A stretch of DNA of 64,000 nucleotides from contig NZ_JAINVV010000011.1 of NCBI RefSeq assembly GCF_019880585.1, forward strand, positions 186,001 through 250,000. Direction: 5' to 3'. This document shows, in pieces, positions 16,662 through 25,327 of the stretch (the first letter of the stretch is position 1; every line of letters starts with the position of its first letter). The notes below the pieces were generated by a model. The model had not been told where the DNA came from. It made no database searches and saw nothing but the letters and a program-made list of their open reading frames with translations. Origin of the DNA: Sphingomonas colocasiae (lineage in GTDB: Bacteria; Pseudomonadota; Alphaproteobacteria; Sphingomonadales; Sphingomonadaceae). The translations under genes were made by a program, and so were the position numbers.

Positions 16662-16871
16662 ATGCCGACAGCCGATGAGAACTCCCCACCCTACACAGAT
16701 GCCGATTATTATGGCTTCGTGCTCACGGGCCTATTCGGCGTGATCGACGATGCGGAGGCATCGGACTGCGACGCGGAGGGCATCGCACTGCTAAGGCGCG
16801 CACGCGATCTATTCTTGGCCGAGTTTCAGCAGCGGCATCCCAGTGCTTGGGAGAAAAAGGAGCCAGACTGA
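16662..16871 (+). CDS. Small acidic hypothetical protein
   Basis: A 69-aa protein (DADYYGFVLTGLFGVIDDAE, then LLRRARDLFLAEFQQRHP). It overlaps the next gene by 25 bp, suggesting a two-gene operon. Helical and acidic, with no recognised family. Confidence 0.5.
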   Translation: MPTADENSPPYTDADYYGFVLTGLFGVIDDAEASDCDAEGIALLRRARDLFLAEFQQRHPSAWEKKEPD

Positions 16872-17437
16872 AGATAATCAAGCCTCTTACCTGCAGTTCC
16901 GCATTTGGAATCGATGCGAGCCCGCCATTGCCAGTCGGGACATTCCCCGCCATCAATCAATATATGGCGGATTATCTGATTGGGTGGAGACGGACGTCGC
17001 GGGACATTGAACTTACGCCATTCTCGCTGAGCGAATTGAGTGACATCAAGGTCAGCTACCAGCTTGCGAACGGAGCGCACGCCAGCATTCTCATCGTCGC
17101 CTACGATGGCATCTATCGCCCTGGCTCCGCCGGCAATACGGATGCCAAATTCATGTATGCCGCCGCTCTCGCCGGAGCCGCTGGGGCCGATGCAATCAAT
17201 CTGATCCTGGATTTTCGAAAACTGGATTACGTTTGGGGCGACATGCTCGAACTCGTCTACGACGCAGCGCACCAGACCGGATCGGACAGGTCCCACTTTG
17301 CCGTCGTTGTCGGCGATGGCTGCCGCGAAGCAGTTCGAACGCTGGAGTTGGGAGAAAACAGCACCGAGCCCTTATCGTCAATTCCGTGGGCGCACGAGAC
17401 GATCGAGGACGCTTACCACTATCTTTCAAGGCGGTGA
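16847..17437 (+). CDS. Hypothetical protein
   Basis: A 196-aa soluble alpha/beta protein. Segments such as ILIVAYDGIYRP, KFMYAAALAGAAGADAINLILDFRKLDYVWGD in outline, and SHFAVVVGDGCREAVRTL look like alternating strands and helices, loosely reminiscent of a STAS or crotonase-like fold, but no catalytic motif is visible. The true start could lie inside the overlap with the preceding 69-aa gene. It borders the left repeat of the NACHT island. Confidence 0.55.
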   Translation: MGEKGARLKIIKPLTCSSAFGIDASPPLPVGTFPAINQYMADYLIGWRRTSRDIELTPFSLSELSDIKVSYQLANGAHASILIVAYDGIYRPGSAGNTDAKFMYAAALAGAAGADAINLILDFRKLDYVWGDMLELVYDAAHQTGSDRSHFAVVVGDGCREAVRTLELGENSTEPLSSIPWAHETIEDAYHYLSRR

Positions 17438-17501
17438 GCGAACAACGCGAGGCAACATCCCTTCATCCTGCCACCCCGGCCTTTATCCTCGCGTATGAAA
17501 A

Positions 17502-17590
17502 CGCCTCAAACCTGGCCGTCCCGAACGGCTTCGGGTATTTCTGAAAGCCGCCTCTATCCCCGACGTGTGGGGTTGCCCGCACTTGGGACA
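17502..17590 (+). repeat. Repeat A, copy 1 (downstream flank of the NACHT gene)
   Basis: About 89 bp nearly identical to the reverse complement of 35369-35455: a 36-bp identical block, then a 22-bp one, with only a few substitutions and one 1-bp indel. It contains a small hairpin, CCCGAA/TTCGGG, around a 4-base loop. Homology stops sharply on both sides. It lies in the 314-bp gap before the NACHT gene end; the rest of that gap has no gene I can support. Confidence 0.85.
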
Positions 17591-17751
17591 AAGCGACCGT
17601 TCGCTACACCTCTCGCGAATTGCAGCTTCTTAACTCGACAGCGGACATTCCAGTGACGCGGGATCACGGGCTCAGGCGTGCCATCGCTGGCTGATTGCGG
17701 ACCGGCTGGTTCGCGTCAGCAAAACTCGATAGCTGCCGTTCCATGCCCCGG

Positions 17752-19968
17752 CTAAGTCAAAGCCGAAACCTCGTCCCAGACCGCCTCGCCACACTGAGCC
17801 TGCAGATTAATTATCTTGGAAGCGATTGGTTTCTTGCGGATATCCGGCACATAAAGATGACCATGGCGTCCCCTCTCAGTGCTCAGAAAACCATTTCGGA
17901 TGAGAATTCTGAGAATATCCCGGGTGTTATTATCTTGGTCGACCTGCCCCAAACCGCGAAGCAAAGCTTCTTCTTGCCTGCCCCGACCGGGCTGAAAGAA
18001 CGTTTTATGCAAAATGACGCATAGAATTCTTTGTGCGGTAGAAAGTTTCAAATTTTTAATACTTGCTATATTGCCAATATTATCAAACTCTCCAATATTA
18101 GATTCTGAAATCCATGTTGGCACCCCCTGCCTGTTTGCCACTCCGATGATTTTTCCAATTTCACAATATTTAATTCTGATAAATTCAGCCTTGTATGATG
18201 GAACTTGCAAATGGTGAATAATACAAGATTCGAAAGTTATATTCTTATATCTACATAATGATAGATCGAGAATTCTTATCTCTGCTCCGGATATAACCAT
18301 CCCGCCGCCGTCAATTTCTTCATAGTCGGAAAATCCTATTGCCGAAATAAGATCCGCCGCAAGCACACTATTTCCACGATCTGCGGCGCGCTTTGCAAGC
18401 GCAAGAACTGGAGACAATAGTGAACATTCGGAAATCTCCTTGCCAACTATGGACAGGCCCAGCGCCTCAAGGCTGTTGATCCAAGTATCGTCGGATAAAT
18501 CCTCATCTTGTATATGCAAAAAAGTGGATAGGTCGCTACCTCTAAACCCATCTACAAGATATTTGTCTACAAACCGACGATCATTGGAATCGTATGAAAT
18601 TCTTCCTAGCCCCGGAAGCTTTTGTAACAATACAGCATCCTCATCTGCAGGCTCGTATCCACGTATATTTTTATACGCAGATTTCAAATCTTCCAAAGTT
18701 ACAGGCTCAACATCATCTCTATATTTTCGACTTTGACGTCCAATTCTTTTCAAAAGATCATAAATCATATCTTCTTCAAAGTTAAGATTTATACGAGCCT
18801 CTCGGCGGCAAATTAGTTTAGCGATGTGGTCCCATAGCTCAGCATGACCATTTGCTTTGTCAATCATAATAGGCTGACCTGCAGCAGTCAGTTCAACAAC
18901 TATCTGATAAAGAAGAGGTCTTTTCGGAAGCCAATCAGGAAGGGCTGTATCAATTTCATAGCTATTCAAAAATTGATTAATCTGTTCCTGAGAAAATTCT
19001 TCCTGGCACTCCAAATGCACGCTCTTGTCAGCATCAATTCCTAATGCATCTAGTAATTCTTCATCATTATTAAAATAATGATCGCGACCGGATATGAATG
19101 TCGCCCTTGATTTCTCAACTAATTTACGTACGGGGGCCAGCGTTCGCCGTCGAATTTCCTTCAACCTTTGCGGATCGTCGCTCCATTGAGCGCCACCCAT
19201 TTCATCAAATCCATCGAGCAAAATGATGAGTCTACCAGTATTTAAAAGGCGAATCGCAGGTTCGCCGAGATCGTCAAGGGCGATTTGTTCAAAATGAGCA
19301 CGTATTATCTGATGATCTGATGCCAGTGCCCCGATTTCTCTGAGGTCTATTGATATACAGTAAGTGTTTTCTTGATTCGAAATCACCGAAAATACTTCTT
19401 TGTAACATCTGCTTTTTCCAGAACCAAAAGACCCCGTTAAAACAACGTTCTGGCCTGACGTAAGCTTGCGAGAAATTTCGTTAATGTCGTATGATTTTGA
19501 TCGCGTCTTATCATCGTAAGATACAGGAATGTATGGTCTCGTATCAGGATTTCCTGAAATTATATCGACCGCGCTGCCGAACTGCACATCATTGCGAACA
19601 CTGTTGTACCGACCTTGGTCAAAAAATATTGAAATGAATCTGGACGCACTTAAAATTTGTATGCCATTCGATTCTGCAGCGTCACGCATAGATGGTGTCG
19701 GTTCAAATCCTAAAACAATTATACATTCACACATAATATGATTCTGAGTGAATTTTTGCGATCTAGTCATGACGAGGCGGTTGACATCAACTCTTATTTT
19801 ATCTACGTTATCATTTCTTGTTATTTCAACAATGACCCAATTGCGCTCAGATATCTTGCAGACGCAATCGTGATTTACGCCATTATCTAGTCTAATAGCT
19901 TCCGCAGCCCTCCCGTAGCGTAAATTTACTACGGCTCGAACTTCGCTTTCCAGCTTGGCCCAAGACAT
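17752..19968 (-). CDS. NACHT-domain STAND NTPase with nuclease-like N-terminus (candidate anti-phage gene)
   Basis: A 738-aa multidomain protein. Residues ~1-115 resemble a restriction-endonuclease-like fold (acid at D34, VIVEIT at 46-50, then VDKIRVDVNRL), but the usual Lys of the E-x-K motif is replaced by Thr. The NACHT NTPase follows: Walker A GSFGSGKS at 179-186, Walker B LIILLDGFDEM at 247-257 with the paired acids of NACHT proteins, and a sensor-like ATFISGRDHYF at 289-299. Beyond ~560 lie repeat-like strands (ISGAEIRILDLSLCRYKN) and a winged-helix-like tail. Such STAND proteins are known bacterial defence sensors that trigger an effector on phage infection. The gene is strikingly AT-rich (about 40% GC by eye) against GC-rich neighbours, so recent transfer is likely. 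It stands alone. Confidence 0.8.
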   Translation of the reverse strand: MSWAKLESEVRAVVNLRYGRAAEAIRLDNGVNHDCVCKISERNWVIVEITRNDNVDKIRVDVNRLVMTRSQKFTQNHIMCECIIVLGFEPTPSMRDAAESNGIQILSASRFISIFFDQGRYNSVRNDVQFGSAVDIISGNPDTRPYIPVSYDDKTRSKSYDINEISRKLTSGQNVVLTGSFGSGKSRCYKEVFSVISNQENTYCISIDLREIGALASDHQIIRAHFEQIALDDLGEPAIRLLNTGRLIILLDGFDEMGGAQWSDDPQRLKEIRRRTLAPVRKLVEKSRATFISGRDHYFNNDEELLDALGIDADKSVHLECQEEFSQEQINQFLNSYEIDTALPDWLPKRPLLYQIVVELTAAGQPIMIDKANGHAELWDHIAKLICRREARINLNFEEDMIYDLLKRIGRQSRKYRDDVEPVTLEDLKSAYKNIRGYEPADEDAVLLQKLPGLGRISYDSNDRRFVDKYLVDGFRGSDLSTFLHIQDEDLSDDTWINSLEALGLSIVGKEISECSLLSPVLALAKRAADRGNSVLAADLISAIGFSDYEEIDGGGMVISGAEIRILDLSLCRYKNITFESCIIHHLQVPSYKAEFIRIKYCEIGKIIGVANRQGVPTWISESNIGEFDNIGNIASIKNLKLSTAQRILCVILHKTFFQPGRGRQEEALLRGLGQVDQDNNTRDILRILIRNGFLSTERGRHGHLYVPDIRKKPIASKIINLQAQCGEAVWDEVSALT

Positions 19969-20228
19969 CCACCACCCCCATTATTTTGACGTAGGCCATC
20001 ATTGGCGTAGCATCGGCCATTTTGCAAACTGATCGGTAAAGGCGCTGTGGCAGCCGAGTTGCGAGTCCTGGGCGCCTGGGAAGTCCCTCGGTTAGTCCGG
20101 TTCCCGGATTAGAAAACGACCTCTGAAACGACTGCCAATGGCAGTGCGGCCAGACTGCTCAATGGAATGGGACTGGCAGGTTCGGGCGGAAGCGGCCATT
20201 CATGCGCGCGCGGGGAACGGCTTAAGTT

Positions 20229-20323
20229 GGTCGAGAGCCGCCATGTCGCCCCCCTGTGATCAACTCCAGCTATCCCATTGCGCCGTTCCGCAAGCGGTCA
20301 GGCAAAAGCCCACCCAGTTGCAG
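20229..20323 (+). repeat. Repeat B, copy 1 (upstream flank of the NACHT gene)
   Basis: About 95 bp matching the reverse complement of 31294-31386, with a 38-bp identical block and scattered differences outside it. It sits 260 bp upstream of the NACHT start. The 375-bp gap 19969-20343 otherwise holds AT-rich sequence next to the gene, probably its promoter, and no other supported gene. Confidence 0.85.
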
Positions 20324-20343
20324 TCGCCCCCTAAGCCTGCGAC

Positions 20344-21312
20344 CTAACTCGAAATCCTGATCACCGCAGCATCCGCCTCCACCTTCAGCCCATAGGCATC
20401 GCGCAGCAGCGCCACGAAATCGTCGACGCCCGATGCGCGGAAGGTGCCGCCGATGCGGATATCCGCCGCTTCCGGATCGGCGATCTCGATGCGCTTGCGA
20501 TTATAGCGGTTGAACTCGGTGGCGGCTTCGGCGAGCGTCGACTGATCGAAGGTCAGCATGCCGTTGCGCCAGGCGAGCGCGCTTTCCACGCGTTCCTCCG
20601 ATCGGGCGGCAAGCAGGGTCGATGGGCCGCGCGCGATCGCGATGTCGCCGGCGGTGATGATCGCGGCGGGCACCGTCTGCGCGCTCGCATCATCCACCCG
20701 CACCCGCCCTTCCAGAACCGAAACGGTCACCTTCTCGCCGTCGCGCCGCACCGAGAATTTGGTGCCGAGCACCGTCACCGTGCGGCTGCCGGCATGGACG
20801 ATGAAGGGCTGCCCCGCGCGGTGGGCGACCTCGAAATAGGCCTCGCCCGTGTCCAGCCAGACCTCGCGGTTTTCCCCGGTCATCGCGGTGCGCACCAGCG
20901 TCGCCGTGTTCATCTCGATCCGGCTGCCGTCGGACAGGGGCACGATCCGGTGCCCGCCGACCGGGGTGGTGAAGCGCGCATCCGCGATGGCCTGCGGCTT
21001 TTCCGGCCCGAAGCCGTAGATCGCGGCGCCGGCGCCGGCCACCGCCAGCAGCGATGCGGCGATCGCGGTCCACCAGATGCGCCGGGGCCGTTCCCGCCGC
21101 GTTTCGAGGGGCTCGACCGTGCCGCCGCCCAGCGCGCGCAATTTGTCCGCCCTGCGCCAATGATGTTCGAGCCGCCAATAGGCCGCCTTGTGCGCCATCG
21201 ACGCGTCGAGCCAGGCATCGAGCGCGGCCTGCTCGGCATCGGACCAGTCGGCCTCTTCCCGGCGCATCAGCCACTGTGCGGCGCGATCCTCGATTTCGGC
21301 GGCGGGGCTCAT
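20344..21312 (-). CDS. FecR-type anti-sigma factor / sigma regulator
   Basis: A 322-aa membrane protein. The N-terminal cytoplasmic ~75 residues show the FecR N-domain (AAQWLMRREEADWSDAEQAALDAWL, then HKAAYWRLEHHWRRAD). One transmembrane helix follows (IWWTAIAASLLAVAGAGAAI, ~79-98). The periplasmic FecR domain has PVGGHRIVPLSDGSRIEMN, GEAYFEVAHRAGQPFIVHAG and VLGTKFSVR. The C-terminal segment (FDQSTLAEAATEFNRYNRKRIEI) has the STN-like shape that contacts the receptor. Its start overlaps the fecI stop (ATGA). It should relay substrate binding by the divergent receptor to the sigma factor. Confidence 0.92.
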   Translation of the reverse strand: MSPAAEIEDRAAQWLMRREEADWSDAEQAALDAWLDASMAHKAAYWRLEHHWRRADKLRALGGGTVEPLETRRERPRRIWWTAIAASLLAVAGAGAAIYGFGPEKPQAIADARFTTPVGGHRIVPLSDGSRIEMNTATLVRTAMTGENREVWLDTGEAYFEVAHRAGQPFIVHAGSRTVTVLGTKFSVRRDGEKVTVSVLEGRVRVDDASAQTVPAAIITAGDIAIARGPSTLLAARSEERVESALAWRNGMLTFDQSTLAEAATEFNRYNRKRIEIADPEAADIRIGGTFRASGVDDFVALLRDAYGLKVEADAAVIRISS

Positions 21313-21881
21313 GGTTCACCCCGCGTCTTGCGAGCGCGCTGGCGATTCTGCCAGACGATCTTGCCCGTGCCCCCGGCCATGAAGTCGACGAGCGCGCGCA
21401 TGCCCATCACCAATTGACGTTCCACCGCATCCTTGCCCACGCCCAGCCGCTCCGCCGCCTCGCGCGTGCTCAGCCCTTCCAGCTTGCGCAGGCGCACCAC
21501 TTCCTGGCAGCGCGGCGAAAGGCGGGCCAGCCCCTCCTGCGCGCGGCGCAGTTCGTCGCGCGCGGTCAGGTGGCGGTCGGCGGCCAGCATGTCGACATCG
21601 CGATCGACACTTTCGAGATCGGCGACCAGATCGAAGGACACGATGCGCGCGCGCTTGGCGGAATTGATCAGATGGTTGCGCGCCAATGTATAGACGAAGG
21701 ACGGCGCATGGGCCGGCAGGCCGTTGCTGGCGCCGCTGAGCACGCGTTCGTAGATTTCCTGCCGGATATCGACCACCTCGTCCGCCACTCTCCAATTGCG
21801 CCGGATAAAGGCCGTCAACGCCCGTTCGAGGGGGAGCACCTCCTGGCAGAACCAGGCATTGAGGGTCTTGCTGTCGATCAT
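21309..21881 (-). CDS. FecI-type ECF sigma factor
   Basis: A 190-aa extracytoplasmic-function sigma factor. Region 2 is seen as LTAFIRRNWRVADEVVDIRQEIYERVL and FVYTLARNHLINSAKRAR. Region 4 is GLARLSPRCQEVVRLRKLEGLS followed by TREAAERLGVGKDAVERQL, the -35-binding helix-turn-helix. It overlaps fecR, and both are divergent from the STN-type TonB receptor at 22341, the standard arrangement for a receptor that induces its own transcription by surface signalling. Confidence 0.92.
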   Translation of the reverse strand: MIDSKTLNAWFCQEVLPLERALTAFIRRNWRVADEVVDIRQEIYERVLSGASNGLPAHAPSFVYTLARNHLINSAKRARIVSFDLVADLESVDRDVDMLAADRHLTARDELRRAQEGLARLSPRCQEVVRLRKLEGLSTREAAERLGVGKDAVERQLVMGMRALVDFMAGGTGKIVWQNRQRARKTRGEP

Positions 21882-22004
21882 CCGCCCGCCGGATTCCTCT
21901 CAACATCTGGTTCGATATATGCCCCATGACAATCGGGCGCGGCAAAGCCGTAATGTCCGGTTGCGATTATGTGCGGAAGATCTGACGATCGGGTCTGCGC
22001 GACA

Positions 22005-22221
22005 AGCCCTCTCCTCCCCGCGCTTCAGCGCGGGGAGGGGGACCACCAGCCAAAGGCTGGTGGTGGAGGGGAAATGCGATGCCGACGCAACAAGGGGGCT
22101 TCGAGTCCTATTTTCCGAACAATTTCTTTTGGATACAGCAAGGAATTGCGCACCGCAGTTCCCCTCCACCACGGCGCTTCGCGCCGCGGTCCCCCTCCCC
22201 GCGCTGAAGCGCAGGGAGGAG
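22005..22221. repeat. Two inverted copies of a CCCCGCGCTTCAGCGCGGGG-type repeat
   Basis: Copy 1 (~22005-22072) has a hairpin CCCCGCGC-TTCA-GCGCGGGG and a second hairpin around CCAGCC/GGCTGG. Copy 2 (~22157-22221) carries the same modules in inverse order. They dominate the 459-bp gap between fecI and the divergent receptor, with the promoters presumably at the edges. Short open frames here are repeat artefacts. Confidence 0.75.
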
Positions 22222-22340
22222 ATGATCCCGTTCTCCTCATCCGGCGAACGAAATTTGCGACATTACGGCTTTGCGATACCCGATTGTCTTGCCCCCTCGA
22301 TGGACCATGGGAACGTGGCCGGCCAATCAGGGGGATGACG

Positions 22341-25301
22341 ATGATCAGGAACATGGCGGCGGCATTGGCATGCGGGGTTTGCGTCGCGGCGATCGCGGCG
22401 CCCGCCCAGGCGCAGCTCCGCGAATATCGCGTGCCCGCGGGCAGCCTGAAATCCGCGCTCGACGCCTATGCCCGCCAGTCGGGCCTGCAGGTCATCTACA
22501 AGGTCGACGACGTCCGGCGCGCACGATCGGCGGGTGCGAGGGGGGCGGTCTCGGCAGAGGCGGCGCTCGCCGCGATCCTGGCGGGCACGGGGTTCAAGGC
22601 GCAGCGGCAAAGCTCGGGCGCGATCGCGATCGTGCAGGGCGCCCCCGTCGCGGCCGCGTCATCGGGCGAGGACGCTGACGGAACCGCCCTGGCCGACAGC
22701 GAAAAGGCCGATATCGTCATCACCGGATCGCGCATCGCGCGTGCGGGCTTCGACGCACCGACGCCGACGACGGTGATCAACCCCGCCGATCTGCGGCTGG
22801 GCAATCCGGTGAGCGTCGGCCAGGCGCTCAACGAGCTGCCGCAATTCCGCGCGACGATCTCCCCCTCCACCACCGGCGCCAACGCCTCCAGCGGCCGGGC
22901 CGCAGCCGATCTGCGCGGGCTGGACGATGTCCGCACGCTCACGCTGCTCAACGGCCATCGCTTCGTGGGCAGCGACGATCTCAACAGCATTCCGCAAAGC
23001 CTGATCAAGCGCGTCGAGGTGGTGACCGGCGGTGCCTCCGCCGCCTGGGGATCGGGCGCGGTGGCGGGCGTCGTCAACGTCATCCTGGACGACAGGCTGG
23101 AAGGGCTGTCGGTGGGCGCGCGCACGGGCATTTCCTCACGCGGGGACGGCGCGCGCCATGGCGCGGAGATCAGCTGGGGAACGCGTTTCGCGGGCGGACG
23201 CGGGCATGTCATGGCGGCGGGCGAATATCTGCACGACGCCGGCATCTTCGGCCGCAACGACGGATCGCGCCCCAATCTGGACGCGAACACATTCACCCTC
23301 CCCAACGGGCAATTGCTGCTGGCGCGCGACGTCAATTTCGTCGACGCGGCGCCCGGCGGCATCATCCGCAGCGGTGCACTCGCCGGGCAGGTCTTCAATC
23401 CCGACGGCAGCCTGAGCCCCTTCATTCCCGGCAGCCAGAGCAACAGCACCACCACCATCGGCGGCAATGGCCGAAGCACCAGCGATTATTATCCGGTCAG
23501 CGCCCCCTATGAGCGGCTGAACCTGTTCGCGCGGGCGAGCTTCGAACTGAGCGACGCCGCGAAACTCTGGGTCGATGCGAGCTGGACGCGGATCTGGACC
23601 GATGGCTACCAGATGTTTCCCGAGGCCTTTCGCGCCAGCGCCACCAGCGGCGGCTTCGCGATCTCGCGCGACAATCCCTTCCTCTCCCCCGCGCTCCGCG
23701 CGCAGCTCGCATCGGGGCCGGCGACCTTCCGGTTCGGCCGCATCTTCGACGATATCGGGCCGGCCGGCGGCGTCAGCTACCGCTATCAGCGCGACGCGGT
23801 GGAAGGCGCGGTGGGCATAGAGGGTTCGCTGGGCGGCGGCTGGAGATACAGCGCCTCCTACGATCATGGCGAATTGCGCAACGAACAATATACCTACAAC
23901 CAGCGCAATCTCCTCACCTTCAACAACGCGCTCGATGCCGTCCGCAATCCGGCCACCGATCAGATCGTCTGCCGGATCGCGCTGACCGATCCCAACACGC
24001 CCTGCCGCCCGCTCAACCTGTTCGGGCGAGGCAATGCCTCGCCCGAAGCGATCGCCTATGCCTTTGGCGGCAGCAAGGTGATCCAGACGACCAAGCTCGA
24101 TGCGGCGAGCGCGGCGTTGCGGGGCGATCCCTTTTCCACCTGGGCCGGGCCGGTCTCGATCGCGCTGGGCGTCGACTGGCGACGCGAGGAGATGACGACC
24201 GATTACCGCGATCCGCTGACCAATGCGGGCGCGTTCCTCTATTCGATCGGCGCGCTCAACGGCAGCTTCACCGTCAAGGAAGCGTTCGGAGAGGTCGTCC
24301 TGCCGCTGCTCAAGGTGAAGGGCGCCGCGCTCGAACTCAACGGCGCCGCACGATACAGCGACTACAGCACCAGTGGCGGCATCTGGACGTGGAAGGCCGG
24401 CGGCACGCTGCGGCTGTTCGACGATCTGCTGCTGCGCACCGTCTATTCGCGCGACATCCGATCGCCCAGCATCACCGAACTCTATACCGGGGTCAGCACC
24501 AGCACGGGCACGATCGCCGATCCGTTCAGGAACAATGTCTCGGTCTCCTATATCCGCTATACCGGCGGCAATCCGGACCTGAAGCCGGAGACGGCCAATA
24601 CGCTGACGATCGGCGGATCCTATTCGCCGTCCTTCGCGCCCGGTTTCCGCATCTCGGCCGATTATTACCGGATCGACATCGCCGATGTGATCGGCACCGT
24701 CGGCGCGCAGGATCTGCTGACGCAATGTTTCAACGGCAATACGGCGCTGTGCGCGCTGATCGCGCGCGACGCGGCCGGCAACATCACGACATTCTACAGC
24801 ACCCGCCAGAACCTGGCGGCGTACAAGACGCGCGGGCTGGACCTGGAGGCATCCTATGTCCTGCCGCTCGAGCGGCTGGGCGGTGCGAGCGACGCCAGCA
24901 TCCGCATCCGCGCGCTGGCGACGCATGTGTTCAAGCTGCAGATAAACGACGGCGTGAACGTCTATGACCGTGCGGGCGATGTCGGCGACAGCGTGGGCTT
25001 CACCACCCCGAAATGGAAAGCCTCCGCCAGCATCGGTTATGAGGACAGCCGGCTCGGCGCCGATCTGCGGCTGCGCTATGTCGATGGCGGCCTGTTCAAC
25101 AGCCTGCTCAACATCGCCAACAACCGGATCGCAAGTCGCACCTATGTCGATCTCGGCCTGCGCGCCACGCTGGAACGGTTCACGATCTTCGCCAACGTCA
25201 ACAACCTGTTCGACAGGGCGCCGGCGCTCGCCAGCTACCGGAGCAACAATTACGATCCGGTCGGGCGCTATTTTTCCGGCGGCGTGAAGCTGAAATTCTG
25301 A
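22341..25301 (+). CDS. TonB-dependent receptor with N-terminal STN signalling domain
   Basis: A 986-aa outer-membrane receptor. The start ATG at 22341 is chosen because AGGGGG ends 6 bp upstream; the ATG at 22335 abuts that site and the longer frame runs through repeats. The signal peptide ends near APAQAQ. The STN domain (~25-97; GSLKSALDAYARQSGLQVIY, LAAILAGTGFKAQ) would contact FecR. The plug follows (DIVITGSRIARAGFDAPTPTTVI, DLRGLDDVRTLTLLNGHR, VVTGGASAAWGSGAVAGVVNVIL), then the barrel ending in GGVKLKF. Divergent fecIR and downstream hydrolase genes suggest a regulated uptake locus. The substrate is unknown; peptides or cell-wall fragments are possible given the neighbours. Confidence 0.93.
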   Translation: MIRNMAAALACGVCVAAIAAPAQAQLREYRVPAGSLKSALDAYARQSGLQVIYKVDDVRRARSAGARGAVSAEAALAAILAGTGFKAQRQSSGAIAIVQGAPVAAASSGEDADGTALADSEKADIVITGSRIARAGFDAPTPTTVINPADLRLGNPVSVGQALNELPQFRATISPSTTGANASSGRAAADLRGLDDVRTLTLLNGHRFVGSDDLNSIPQSLIKRVEVVTGGASAAWGSGAVAGVVNVILDDRLEGLSVGARTGISSRGDGARHGAEISWGTRFAGGRGHVMAAGEYLHDAGIFGRNDGSRPNLDANTFTLPNGQLLLARDVNFVDAAPGGIIRSGALAGQVFNPDGSLSPFIPGSQSNSTTTIGGNGRSTSDYYPVSAPYERLNLFARASFELSDAAKLWVDASWTRIWTDGYQMFPEAFRASATSGGFAISRDNPFLSPALRAQLASGPATFRFGRIFDDIGPAGGVSYRYQRDAVEGAVGIEGSLGGGWRYSASYDHGELRNEQYTYNQRNLLTFNNALDAVRNPATDQIVCRIALTDPNTPCRPLNLFGRGNASPEAIAYAFGGSKVIQTTKLDAASAALRGDPFSTWAGPVSIALGVDWRREEMTTDYRDPLTNAGAFLYSIGALNGSFTVKEAFGEVVLPLLKVKGAALELNGAARYSDYSTSGGIWTWKAGGTLRLFDDLLLRTVYSRDIRSPSITELYTGVSTSTGTIADPFRNNVSVSYIRYTGGNPDLKPETANTLTIGGSYSPSFAPGFRISADYYRIDIADVIGTVGAQDLLTQCFNGNTALCALIARDAAGNITTFYSTRQNLAAYKTRGLDLEASYVLPLERLGGASDASIRIRALATHVFKLQINDGVNVYDRAGDVGDSVGFTTPKWKASASIGYEDSRLGADLRLRYVDGGLFNSLLNIANNRIASRTYVDLGLRATLERFTIFANVNNLFDRAPALASYRSNNYDPVGRYFSGGVKLKF

Positions 25302-25327
25302 AGGGCTTTTCGGCCGGGAGAAATTCC

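Noticed and set aside
17752-19968. NACHT gene as part of a multi-gene defence operon
   Set aside because: No same-strand neighbour within the island; the adjacent genes on both sides are chromosomal and GC-rich.
22005-22340. N-terminal extension of the STN receptor to 21969
   Set aside because: It reads through intergenic hairpin repeats; the signal peptide and ribosome site fit 22341.
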